The position numbers and the translations under genes were made by a program. From Holosporales bacterium (GTDB taxonomy: Bacteria > Pseudomonadota > Alphaproteobacteria > Paracaedibacterales > CANFPP01), in assembly GCA_947449005.1 (NCBI GenBank), contig CANFPP010000014.1:1-44399 (forward strand): 44,399 nucleotides of DNA, written 5' to 3'. A model generated the notes under the pieces. The model was not told the DNA's origin, searched no databases, and saw only the letters and a program-made list of their open reading frames with translations. This document shows, piece by piece, positions 34,544 to 42,754 of the stretch (position 1 is its first letter; each line of letters begins with the position of its first letter).

Positions 34544-35380
34544 TTAGTCGTTGCGTTGAAAAATAAATTCATTACAGCCATGTCCACTTCCGCAAGTTTT
34601 TAAGGCAAACAAATGGTAATTTCGTTTTTTGTAGAAGTCGAATATTTGCTCTGGTTTGGATACTTCAAACGGAAAACCACCGACCCAATCGATAACGTCT
34701 CTGTGTGGCGCCATACCTCTATTTTTTTTGTAAGAAAACCAAGTTTTGAAAGGACGTAGAGAAATAAAATCTCGAATCATTGATGGCCCCCAAAGTCTTA
34801 TGTAGCAAGGAATAAGAACAAGCCAACGCAATGTTTTTGGCAATGCTACATATGTTTTTTTTATCAACCACCAAAGTTTTGAGGCTCTTCCTTGATCGTT
34901 ATACAGTGCTATGAAAAGTTTCCCTTTTGCCGCAACATTAGCGTCAACATTTTCAAGTGCAGCCCACATTTCACCAGTGTGATGCAGAACACCCCACGAA
35001 TAGACAATATCAAATTTACCGAGGCTGCTTAGATATTTTTTATCAAGCACAGAACCAGTTTGCACATCCCAGTTCTTATCTTTTTCAAAATATCTTCTTT
35101 TAAGCTCTTTTGTGCAAGCAACTGATTGAGGGTCATAGTCAAATGAGAATACTTTTGCCCCTAATCGCCTTGCTGCAAGTGAAAACAATCCACTTCCGCT
35201 TCCAATGTCCAAAAAGGACTTGCCATCTAATCTATCAACATCAAGAATTGTTTTGAGACTATCAACTGCTTCTTGCACTCTTTGTTCATTAAGTACTTTT
35301 AAGAAATAAGTCCAATTCTCGCCAAACGCAAATCGTTCTCCGACACCTATTTCTTGCTCGTGTGTTTTTGTCGCAGTCAT
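34544..35380 (-). CDS. SAM-dependent methyltransferase (class I)
   Basis: The 278-residue protein has motif I FLDIGSGSGLFSLAARRLGA (residues ~57-76), motif II-like FSFDYDPQSV, and the DIVYSWGVLHHTGEMW post-I/II region seen in small-molecule and UbiG/UbiE-like methyltransferases. The C-terminal half is basic and aromatic and unassigned. The substrate is unknown. It stands alone between pepF and a small membrane protein. Confidence 0.8.
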   Translation of the reverse strand: MTATKTHEQEIGVGERFAFGENWTYFLKVLNEQRVQEAVDSLKTILDVDRLDGKSFLDIGSGSGLFSLAARRLGAKVFSFDYDPQSVACTKELKRRYFEKDKNWDVQTGSVLDKKYLSSLGKFDIVYSWGVLHHTGEMWAALENVDANVAAKGKLFIALYNDQGRASKLWWLIKKTYVALPKTLRWLVLIPCYIRLWGPSMIRDFISLRPFKTWFSYKKNRGMAPHRDVIDWVGGFPFEVSKPEQIFDFYKKRNYHLFALKTCGSGHGCNEFIFQRND

Positions 35381-35441
35381 TATCGCTCTCGTTATATGTG
35401 TTAACCTATTATGTAGTCACTAAAAGTGTATATCTCAAATT

Positions 35442-35720
35442 TTAGCTTCTGTGCTGAGTTTTGCCTCTGTGTTGGGTACGCACAGATAGCTGTCGTTTCT
35501 CTAATGCAGCACTCTTTTTTTGAAAAAAATTATATCGTTTATCCCACAACTTAAGACCCAATGCAATTGATGCGAGAATCAGAAATACCTTAAGTATAAA
35601 AAGAAATGGAATAAGAAATAGAAAAACTAACAAACCTATAATAGATATTAAAACAACGGGATTTTTAGTGTGTATAAAGTCTAAACGCATTAATTTTTTA
35701 TATAGATTCCGTTTATCCAT
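35442..35720 (-). CDS. Small membrane protein, probably two helices
   Basis: A 92-residue product with hydrophobic stretches at about residues 21-40 and 42-58 and a basic C-terminal tail rich in Lys/Arg/Gln. No family recognised. It is in line with the 46-residue membrane ORF and the ion channel upstream on the same strand. Confidence 0.55.
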   Translation of the reverse strand: MDKRNLYKKLMRLDFIHTKNPVVLISIIGLLVFLFLIPFLFILKVFLILASIALGLKLWDKRYNFFQKKSAALEKRQLSVRTQHRGKTQHRS

Positions 35721-35781
35721 TTATCACCTTCCTAAAATATTAAGCAGATTCTTATATATCGACAAATATCGTATATTTAAT

Positions 35782-35922
35782 TTAAAATATGTTTGAGTGA
35801 TATTTTAGGAAAAGATATATACAAACTACGATGATTGGAAGGGCATAAATAAAGAACTTCAACCCTTTTACAAGAGCAAATATAGTAAATGCCGCAATGG
35901 CTACCAGTTTTAATATTTCCAT
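35782..35922 (-). CDS. Very small membrane protein (46 residues)
   Basis: A short frame on the minus strand begins MEILKLVAIAAFTIFALVKG and continues with a second hydrophobic stretch (FFIYALPIIVVCIYLFLKY). An AGAGGT ribosome binding site lies 5-10 bases before the ATG. The near-complete hydrophobicity with Lys flanks and the good ribosome binding site favour a real small membrane protein. It lies between the two-helix protein (35442-35720) and the channel gene. Confidence 0.5.
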   Translation of the reverse strand: MEILKLVAIAAFTIFALVKGLKFFIYALPIIVVCIYLFLKYHSNIF

Positions 35923-36061
35923 TTATCTACCTCTAAATCAGAAATTATTAACATGGCTACTTTATACAACCTTATGATAACTCTGGGTAGACTAAAAAAA
36001 AGTAGTATGGAGGAATTCACTCTTAAACGGATAAAAAAATTCGCAGAAACGCAATAAAACC

Positions 36062-36880
36062 TTAAATGTCAAACCGCTTATTTAAAGTTTTTATTCCATC
36101 CAACAGTGTGTCAACCTTTGCCTCAAGTGAGTCCAGTCTATCTGCACTATCTTGAAGCGAATACAAAGACTTATTTTGTATCATTACTAAATTTTCTTTA
36201 TCAGCAGCTCTTTGCAGCGCATTAACAATAAGACCAAAAAATAAATTTAACATTGAGCAAGTCATTATAATTATAAATGGAATAAAAAATAACCATGAAT
36301 ATGGCATTTCCTCTAAAATCGGGCGTGTAGTGTTTGACCATTCATCACACAGCATTAATTGAAATAACGTATACATAGATCCGCCTAGAGAGTTAAACAT
36401 CTCGGGACTAACATCATGAAAAAAATTATATGCAAGAACAGAAAAGACGTAGAACATTATACACAAAAGGAATGCGACACTAAGGATGCCTGGGATAGCC
36501 CGGTGAATTACTGATATTACCATACGCATTTGCGGAAATATTGACATAAGCCGCATAACGCGGATAATGCGCACCACACGAAAAATTGATAAGGTAGAAA
36601 ATGTGCTGAGAACAGAAACCAAAATGGTAACCATATCAAACAGGTTCCAACCACATCTAAAAAATCGAAAGCCTCCAGCAAATACGCGTAGTGATAACTC
36701 GATCATAAATACACACAATAAAAGCTGATCGATTGTATGAAAAAAGCTTAAGTAAGGTCGCATTGACTCATATGTTTCTGCGCCCAATACAAACGCATTG
36801 AGTAGAATTAAAATCGCCACACATTCATGCGCACGATCACTATTAAGAAATTTTTCAAGCTTATTATTTACGGGTAACAT
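36062..36880 (-). CDS. Single-domain voltage-gated-type cation channel
   Basis: A 272-residue six-helix ion-transport protein of the bacterial NaChBac/NaV-like superfamily. S4 is RVVRIIRVMRLM with Arg at 101, 104, 107 and 110, every third residue as in a voltage sensor. The pore helix and filter read TLFQLMLCDEWSN (171-183). The canonical TLESWS filter is replaced by LCDEWS, with two adjacent acidic residues. S6 is followed by a C-terminal coiled coil (~243-268), the usual tetramerisation element. Ion choice is inference. Confidence 0.85.
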   Translation of the reverse strand: MLPVNNKLEKFLNSDRAHECVAILILLNAFVLGAETYESMRPYLSFFHTIDQLLLCVFMIELSLRVFAGGFRFFRCGWNLFDMVTILVSVLSTFSTLSIFRVVRIIRVMRLMSIFPQMRMVISVIHRAIPGILSVAFLLCIMFYVFSVLAYNFFHDVSPEMFNSLGGSMYTLFQLMLCDEWSNTTRPILEEMPYSWLFFIPFIIIMTCSMLNLFFGLIVNALQRAADKENLVMIQNKSLYSLQDSADRLDSLEAKVDTLLDGIKTLNKRFDI

Positions 36881-37218
36881 GAATGTGTCATTTTTTTTAT
36901 TGATTTTATTTCCAAGAGAACCTTTGCAGAATTAAAGAACAAACTCAATATAAATCAATGATTTCGTTGAATTCCAATGAGCTTATCGACTGTTTTAAGA
37001 TTTTTTTCTCATCACTAAGCGTAATTATGCTTTTTGTTTACTATGAAATCTCGTTTTTCGCTCAATTACCGAGAACTTAAGAGGTGATGATTATCAAAGG
37101 TGGAAGTGTTTATGATACTATACTGCAACGGTGAGCTCGACACGTTACACAATGTGTCTGTCCGAGCTCGTAAAAAAGCTTGTGCATTGCAACTCAAGCC
37201 CTAAAAGGTCAAATAAGG
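36881..37218. other. Intergenic region with a strong hairpin
   Basis: I see no gene in this 338-base gap between the channel and phasin genes. It contains a hairpin with arms GAGCTCG (37133-37139) and CGAGCTC (37163-37169) and an inner ACAC/GTGT pair (37140-37143, 37154-37157). It is not followed by a U-tract on either strand, so it is not an obvious terminator. An RNA element is possible. Confidence 0.5.
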
Positions 37219-37656
37219 TTATTTTTTCTTTTTATTAAGATTAATTTCTTCGAAATTTTCAAAAGCTCTTTTTTGCATGACATCAAAAATACTGTGGTTA
37301 GATTGTGAGAGAATGCCCATCAGATTCTTTCCGTGTTCTGTTGCTTTCTCCATGCCATCTTTCATCTTATCAGTTTGTTTTTCCCAATCTTCTTTGGTTT
37401 TAATTTTTATCATGTCTTTCATCATTTCATTCATATCTTCAAATGTTTGACGAATATACTGACTCTGTAATTTTGAGATTGATTTTAAAACTTCAATAGC
37501 CATTTTATTTGCCTCTGTTAAAGATTCTATGTTCTTACGTTGCTTTGCAAAAGCAGCTTCTTTATCAAAATTAAAAGATTTATTGCCAATGCCAGCAAAT
37601 GAACTTTTGGCATTATTATCGTTATTCATATTATTTTCTTCAGTTGTATGTTTCAT
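37219..37656 (-). CDS. Phasin-family protein
   Basis: The 145-residue protein is helical and matches the Phasin_2 pattern: KQRKNIESLTEANKMAIEVL, then SKLQSQYIRQTFEDMNEMMKD. Phasins coat polyhydroxyalkanoate granules, but in many intracellular alphaproteobacteria such proteins persist with uncertain roles. No PHA synthase or depolymerase is in the window. It lies 107 bases downstream of the histidine kinase gene. Confidence 0.8.
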   Translation of the reverse strand: MKHTTEENNMNNDNNAKSSFAGIGNKSFNFDKEAAFAKQRKNIESLTEANKMAIEVLKSISKLQSQYIRQTFEDMNEMMKDMIKIKTKEDWEKQTDKMKDGMEKATEHGKNLMGILSQSNHSIFDVMQKRAFENFEEINLNKKKK

Positions 37657-37763
37657 TTGTTCCTCGCCAAAAAATCCAATTTTAATAAAATTGTATCTTA
37701 CACCTCTCTATAAATAAAGGGGCTGATCTACAAACTATAGCCAGAAAATAATTAATATTGTGT

Positions 37764-39074
37764 TTACAAAGGGAGTCTTAAAATTACTCGAAGCCCACCT
37801 TGAGGGGATTTACGCAATCGAACTTGACCACCATGACTTCGCATAACATCACGTGCAATTGTAAGTCCGAGACCAACGCCTCCCGTTTCAGAGTTCCTGG
37901 AAGCTTCAAGCCGATAGAAAGGCTGGAAAACCTTTTCATGCTCTGAATTTGGAATTCCAGGACCATCATCGTCGATAATAATTTTTACAATATCTTCGAT
38001 TGAATCAACCGATATCCAAATATTGTGTGCATACTTTTGTGCGTTCAAAAGGATATTGCTTAAGCATCTTTTAAACAAATCTACCTTTAAAATAATTTCA
38101 ATTGAATCATCACATTCCAATTCCATGACGATGCTGGGGTTATCAAGTTGCTCAACTGCCTTGCTTAGAAGCTTTTTAAGGTTCGTAAGTTCTGAAACTT
38201 CATGGGCGGCTCCTCTAGCATAAGTTAAGAAACCCTCAACTAGTTTTTGCATTGAATCAACGTCTTCTTGCAGGCTTTCAATTTTATCATCCGACTTCAT
38301 CATCGCTAATTGCAATTTCATCCGCGTTAGAGGCGTTCGAAGATCATGCGACACCCCAGCCAACATTTCTGTTCTTTCATGAAGCTGCCGACGAAGACGA
38401 TCGCGCATAATGTTAAAGGCAAAACCAGCTTTTCGAACTTCGGTCGCACCTTCCGGTTTGAAAAGCCCTATATCATGGCCCTTGCCAAAACGATCTGCTG
38501 CCTCCGAGAGGCGGCGCAGAGGGCGAATTTGGTTGCGCATAAAAAGAGAAGCAACGATAAAAAGAAGCAGAGCGGATGCTGTCGTCCAAATTAAAACTAA
38601 AGGAGTCGTTCGACTAAACAAACGTTTGCGTAATGTTGAAATATGGAGAACACCCTTGTTCGGAATCTCCACATCTAAATAAATATTATCGCTATCCATG
38701 TTGAGATAGTAAGGTTGCGTCAGGGTATTATTAAGGGCTTCCCCCATAACTTCATAGAGCCATGTTTTTTTGCGAAGCCCCGACTCTTTCAGTTTTTGCT
38801 TTTTAGACAGTGTTAACTCGAGTTTTAAATTGCGCGCGGCCAGATCTTGAACGCGCTTAAAGTTTTTTTCACGGCTCGTCAAATCAACCATCAGCTCGAT
38901 ATCGCCCGCGATAGTCGCTGAAAGAACCCTCAAGACTGTTTCTGTATGACGATCAAAAAAGATATAACCAAGGACAATCTGAACCAAGATCAGAGGAGTG
39001 ACTAGAATAATTAAGGAGCGCCCGAAAAGACTGCGAGGAAGGAGCCTTTTAATAGTCATACTTAATACTTTCAT
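37764..39074 (-). CDS. Sensor histidine kinase, EnvZ-like
   Basis: A 436-residue membrane kinase: TM1 (~20-40), a small periplasmic domain (~41-158), TM2 (~159-178), HAMP (NQIRPLRRLSEAADRFGKG), HisKA with phosphorylated H243 (AGVSHDLRTPLTRMK), and HATPase_c motifs (NILLNAQKYA, DDGPGIP, GGVGLGLTIARDV). It shares one base with the end of the response regulator gene, so the pair is translationally coupled. An osmo- or envelope-stress role is inferred from EnvZ resemblance only. Confidence 0.92.
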   Translation of the reverse strand: MKVLSMTIKRLLPRSLFGRSLIILVTPLILVQIVLGYIFFDRHTETVLRVLSATIAGDIELMVDLTSREKNFKRVQDLAARNLKLELTLSKKQKLKESGLRKKTWLYEVMGEALNNTLTQPYYLNMDSDNIYLDVEIPNKGVLHISTLRKRLFSRTTPLVLIWTTASALLLFIVASLFMRNQIRPLRRLSEAADRFGKGHDIGLFKPEGATEVRKAGFAFNIMRDRLRRQLHERTEMLAGVSHDLRTPLTRMKLQLAMMKSDDKIESLQEDVDSMQKLVEGFLTYARGAAHEVSELTNLKKLLSKAVEQLDNPSIVMELECDDSIEIILKVDLFKRCLSNILLNAQKYAHNIWISVDSIEDIVKIIIDDDGPGIPNSEHEKVFQPFYRLEASRNSETGGVGLGLTIARDVMRSHGGQVRLRKSPQGGLRVILRLPL

Positions 39075-39754
39075 TAATCAGGACAAAGCGCATAACCAAT
39101 ATGGCGAATGGTTTGCAAGTACTTGGGTTGACGAGGGTCATCGTTTATTCTACGACGTAATCGGGTAATTTGTACATCGACAGTTCTCTCACTAACGCGG
39201 TGCCCTATTCTTTGCGCCAAATCATCACGCGCAAAAGGTTGGCGGGGCATTTGAGCTAGAGTTCGAAGGAGAATCAGCTCCGTTGAAGAAAGATGCACAA
39301 TATTGCCTTCATGCGTTAACTTTCCAGCACTTGTATCAAACTTATATTGGCCCAAATTAATTTGATCATGATTTAGAGGTTCTGCCGCAAATCGGCGCAG
39401 AATAGCATGAATCCGAGCAAGCAGTTCGCGTGGTTCAAAGGGTTTGGTTAAATAGTCATCCGCCCCTAAATTCAGCCCATCAATTCTATCTTCTAACTGG
39501 TCTCGAGCCGTTAACATTAAAATTGGAATTTTATTTGTCTGTCTTAAGCTTTTCGTTAACTGCAATCCATCTTCACCTGGCATCATGACATCCATGACAA
39601 TTAAATCAAAAACATGACAGGCAAGTTGCGCTCGTGCCTCAGCTGCACTAGCAGCAGCCTGCACTCTGAATTTTTCACCTGTTAAAAACTCTACTAATAA
39701 ATCGCGTAACCGGCGATCATCATCAACAACAAGAAGGTGAAAAGAATTTGTCAT
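39074..39754 (-). CDS. ompR: OmpR-family response regulator
   Basis: A 226-residue regulator with an N-terminal receiver domain (DDD at 11-13, phospho-acceptor D55 in LIVMDVMMPGEDG, conserved Lys in LTKPFEPREL) and a C-terminal winged helix (LSSTELILLRTLAQMPRQPF, then VDVQITRLRRRIND). It precedes and is coupled to the histidine kinase, and is divergent from lpdA over 78 bases. The symbol is by resemblance; targets are unknown. Confidence 0.92.
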   Translation of the reverse strand: MTNSFHLLVVDDDRRLRDLLVEFLTGEKFRVQAAASAAEARAQLACHVFDLIVMDVMMPGEDGLQLTKSLRQTNKIPILMLTARDQLEDRIDGLNLGADDYLTKPFEPRELLARIHAILRRFAAEPLNHDQINLGQYKFDTSAGKLTHEGNIVHLSSTELILLRTLAQMPRQPFARDDLAQRIGHRVSERTVDVQITRLRRRINDDPRQPKYLQTIRHIGYALCPD

Positions 39755-39832
39755 TTTACTAGCTATCCTAATAGAGGTATAGTTGATTATGATAGAAGTG
39801 GTTAACTGTTTTCAAGGTTTTATAGGTATTAA

Positions 39833-41230
39833 ATGACAGAATTTGATGTAGTCGTCGTTGGTGGTGGTCCTGGTGGATATGTTGCAGCAATTCGAGCAAG
39901 CCAGCTTGGCTTATCGACGGCCCTTATTGAGAAAGAACATTTAGGCGGTATCTGCCTAAATTGGGGATGTATTCCAACCAAAGCGCTTTTACGAAGTGCG
40001 GAAATTCTCCAAACAATAAAACATGCTGCGGACTTTGGAATCGAAGTCAGTACTCCTAAAATCAATTTAGAGAAAATGGTCGAACGTTCTCGCAAAATTT
40101 CAAACCAGTTAGCGGGTGGTATTAAACATCTTTTACAAAAGAATAAGGTGACCATTTTTAATGGCCACGGCAGGATTCAAAACAACAAAACACTTTCTGT
40201 AACGGCTGCTGATGGCAAGATTGAAACTGTTAAGACTAAGAACATTATTCTTGCAACTGGCGCAAGGCCGCGCATGGTACCCGGAATTGAAGCTGACGGA
40301 GAATTAATTTGGACATCGCGCCATGCAATGGTTCCAAAAGAACTGCCAGAGTCTTTACTCATTATTGGGTCAGGCGCAATTGGTATTGAGTTTGCTAGTT
40401 TCTATCAAACAATCGGCTCTAACGTAACTGTTGTTGAAATGCTTGATCGGATATTGCCGCAAGAGGATGAAGAAATCTCAGCCTTAGCCCAAAAATCTTT
40501 AAGCAAACAGGGAATTACCTTTCATCTTTCATCGTCAGTTACAGCGATCAAAAAGAATAAAGACAACGTAACCGCAACCATTAAATCAGCAGCTGGCGTT
40601 GAGTCATCCATTACAGCGGATAGGGTTATTTTGGCGATTGGCATTATTGCCAATATTGAAGACTTAGGCCTTGATAAAACAAAGATCAAAGTTGAACGCG
40701 GCCAAATCGTTGTGAATGAATGGTCTGAAACTGATGAACCTGGAATTTATGCTATTGGTGATGCAACAGGCGGACCGTGGCTTGCTCATAAAGCGAGTCA
40801 TGAAGGTGTGATTTGCGCTGAAAAAATCGCAAAAGTTCCTGGCATTCATCCACTAATTAAAGAAAATATTCCTGGATGCACCTATAGCACACCACAAGTC
40901 GCGAGCATTGGTCTAACAGAAACAAAAGCGAAAGCCGCAGGATTTGAGCTTAAAATCGGACGATTCCCTTATCGTGCGAATGGCAAAGCTATGGCTCTAG
41001 GAGAGACAGATGGATTGATTAAAACAATCTTTGATGCTAAAACAGGGCAATTATTAGGAGCGCATTTAATTGGCGCTGAAGTAACTGAACTTGTTCAAGG
41101 ATTCTGCATTGCAAAAACTCTTGAAACAACCGAAGCAGAGTTAATGCACACTGTATTCCCGCACCCAACTCTGTCAGAAATGATGCATGAGTCTGTTTTG
41201 GATGCTTACGGCAAAGTAATACATTATTAA
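39833..41230 (+). CDS. lpdA: Dihydrolipoamide dehydrogenase
   Basis: E3 subunit of 2-oxoacid dehydrogenase complexes. At 465 residues it has the FAD-binding GGGPGGYVAAIRASQLG, the redox disulfide GGICLNWGCIPTK (C41, C46), the NAD-binding IIGSGAIGIEFASFY and the dimer-interface HTVFPHPTLSEMMHE, with the catalytic His. The nearby lipA, which makes the lipoyl cofactor, fits functionally. The typical alphaproteobacterial order lpdA-lipA-ratA is here interrupted by a DUF4160/DUF2442 pair and a MATE gene. Confidence 0.97.
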   Translation: MTEFDVVVVGGGPGGYVAAIRASQLGLSTALIEKEHLGGICLNWGCIPTKALLRSAEILQTIKHAADFGIEVSTPKINLEKMVERSRKISNQLAGGIKHLLQKNKVTIFNGHGRIQNNKTLSVTAADGKIETVKTKNIILATGARPRMVPGIEADGELIWTSRHAMVPKELPESLLIIGSGAIGIEFASFYQTIGSNVTVVEMLDRILPQEDEEISALAQKSLSKQGITFHLSSSVTAIKKNKDNVTATIKSAAGVESSITADRVILAIGIIANIEDLGLDKTKIKVERGQIVVNEWSETDEPGIYAIGDATGGPWLAHKASHEGVICAEKIAKVPGIHPLIKENIPGCTYSTPQVASIGLTETKAKAAGFELKIGRFPYRANGKAMALGETDGLIKTIFDAKTGQLLGAHLIGAEVTELVQGFCIAKTLETTEAELMHTVFPHPTLSEMMHESVLDAYGKVIHY

Positions 41231-41279
41231 TTATTCTGGTGTAGTTTAGTGTAATTTCATATATAAGGAAAAATAATAG

Positions 41280-41540
41280 ATGCCTATTATTAGTACATTT
41301 TTTGGGATTTACATTAGAATGTTCTGGGATGATCATGCCCCTCCTCATTTTCACGCCAAGTATGGAGAGTATGATGTCCTGATAGACATTCAAACTCTTA
41401 AAACTATAAGAGGTAGCATGTCTCCAAAAGCTTTATCCATTATATTGGAATGGGCAGGACTACACCAAGAAGAATTAATGGAGGATTGGAAATTATGCGA
41501 AATGAAACAGAAACCAATACCGATAGAACCTTTACAGTAA
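41280..41540 (+). CDS. DUF4160 family protein
   Basis: An 86-residue protein with the DUF4160 pattern: PIISTFFGIYIRMFWDDHAP, then PHFHAKYGEY and SPKALSIILEWAGLHQEELMEDW. Function unknown. It is routinely found beside DUF2442 genes, as here, in an arrangement like toxin-antitoxin or other two-gene accessory modules. It overlaps the DUF2442 start by 46 bases. The pair lies between lpdA and lipA and looks like an insertion. Confidence 0.85.
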   Translation: MPIISTFFGIYIRMFWDDHAPPHFHAKYGEYDVLIDIQTLKTIRGSMSPKALSIILEWAGLHQEELMEDWKLCEMKQKPIPIEPLQ

Positions 41541-41812
41541 CTTATTCTGTTCCTTGGTGTGTGTGCGAAGTTAACCCTTTAAAAGCCTATTGCCTCTATG
41601 TTAAGTTTGTAGATGGAACTCAAGGATTCGTTGATCTTTCACATTTTATCTCTAGCGAAAATGCCGGTGTCTTTACGGCGCTACGTGATCCACAATTGTT
41701 TAAGAGTGTTTACATTAATCATGGTGCCGTTACGTGGCCTGGTGAGTTAGATTTGGCGCCAGATACCATGTATGACGTAATTAAAGATAAAGGCGAATAC
41801 ATTCTAACTTAA
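41495..41812 (+). CDS. DUF2442 family protein
   Basis: The start at 41495 (MRNETETNT) is preferred over an in-frame ATG at 41450. GGAGG lies at 41479-41483, though its 11-base spacing to the ATG is long, and the family domain begins later. The 105-residue product carries [19 protein letters not shown] and [18 protein letters not shown], the DUF2442 signature. Function unknown; it partners DUF4160. Confidence 0.82.
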   Translation: MRNETETNTDRTFTVTYSVPWCVCEVNPLKAYCLYVKFVDGTQGFVDLSHFISSENAGVFTALRDPQLFKSVYINHGAVTWPGELDLAPDTMYDVIKDKGEYILT

Positions 41813-41820
41813 ATTATTTT

Positions 41821-42732
41821 ATGAACGAACAGTTATTTATGCAAACAAACCCAAGATCTTTACAACCCAAACCTTCGTGGATTCGGGTTAAAGCCCCGAA
41901 TTCAAAAGGATATCAAGAGACGGCCGCGCTTATGCGCGACTTAAAATTAAAGACTGTCTGCGAAGAGGCTGCTTGTCCTAACATCGGCGAATGCTGGTCT
42001 AAAAAACATGCAACGATGATGATTTTGGGCGACACGTGTACGCGTGCCTGTACATTCTGCAATATAAAGACTGGAAGGCCAGACCTACTTGATCCACATG
42101 AACCGGAGCGCGTTGGCAATGCTGTTGCACAAATGGGACTATCACATGTGGTGATCACCTCCGTTGACCGTGATGATTTGGATGATGGTGGAGCGAATCA
42201 CTTTGCCGAAGTTATCAGAGAAATCCGCACAAAAGCTCCCAATACAACAATCGAAGTTCTAACCCCAGACTTCTTGCGCAAAGAAGGTGCAGTTGAGATT
42301 GTTGTTGCTGCAGCTCCAGACGTTTATAACCACAACCTAGAAACTGTTCCGAGACTTTACTCAACAGTTAGACCTGGTGCGCGTTACTTTAACTCTCTGC
42401 GGCTTTTAAATGATGTGAAAACAATTAATCCACAGATGTTCACAAAATCAGGAATTATGGTCGGTCTTGGGGAAACGAAGAATGAAGTCTATCAAGTCAT
42501 GGATGACTTGAGAGCAGCAGATGTTGATTTCTTAACGATTGGGCAATACCTACAGCCGACACCCAAACATCATCCGCTCATCGACTATATCACCCCTGAA
42601 GAGTTTGAAGATTATGCAACAATGGCTCGGGGCAAAGGCTTCTTGATGGTATCATCGTCCCCCCTCACCCGTTCTTCCTATCACGCCGGCGATGATTTCG
42701 CAAAATTGAAGGCTGCTCGGCTAAAGAAATAA
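41821..42732 (+). CDS. lipA: Lipoyl synthase
   Basis: Radical-SAM enzyme that inserts sulfur into octanoyl groups on E2/H proteins. The auxiliary [4Fe-4S] cluster ligands are C47, C52 and C58 ([12 protein letters not shown]), and the radical-SAM CxxxCxxC is C73-TRAC77-TFC80. The C-terminal [17 protein letters not shown] includes the RSSY sulfur-donor cluster serine. Length 303 is normal. Met7 (MQTNPRSL) is an alternative start. Confidence 0.97.
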   Translation: MNEQLFMQTNPRSLQPKPSWIRVKAPNSKGYQETAALMRDLKLKTVCEEAACPNIGECWSKKHATMMILGDTCTRACTFCNIKTGRPDLLDPHEPERVGNAVAQMGLSHVVITSVDRDDLDDGGANHFAEVIREIRTKAPNTTIEVLTPDFLRKEGAVEIVVAAAPDVYNHNLETVPRLYSTVRPGARYFNSLRLLNDVKTINPQMFTKSGIMVGLGETKNEVYQVMDDLRAADVDFLTIGQYLQPTPKHHPLIDYITPEEFEDYATMARGKGFLMVSSSPLTRSSYHAGDDFAKLKAARLKK

Positions 42733-42754
42733 ATAACGTTGAAATAGGATAATA

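Noticed and set aside
41037-41393. A 118-codon minus-strand frame across the lpdA end and DUF4160
   Set aside because: It overlaps two supported plus-strand genes and shows no protein family features.
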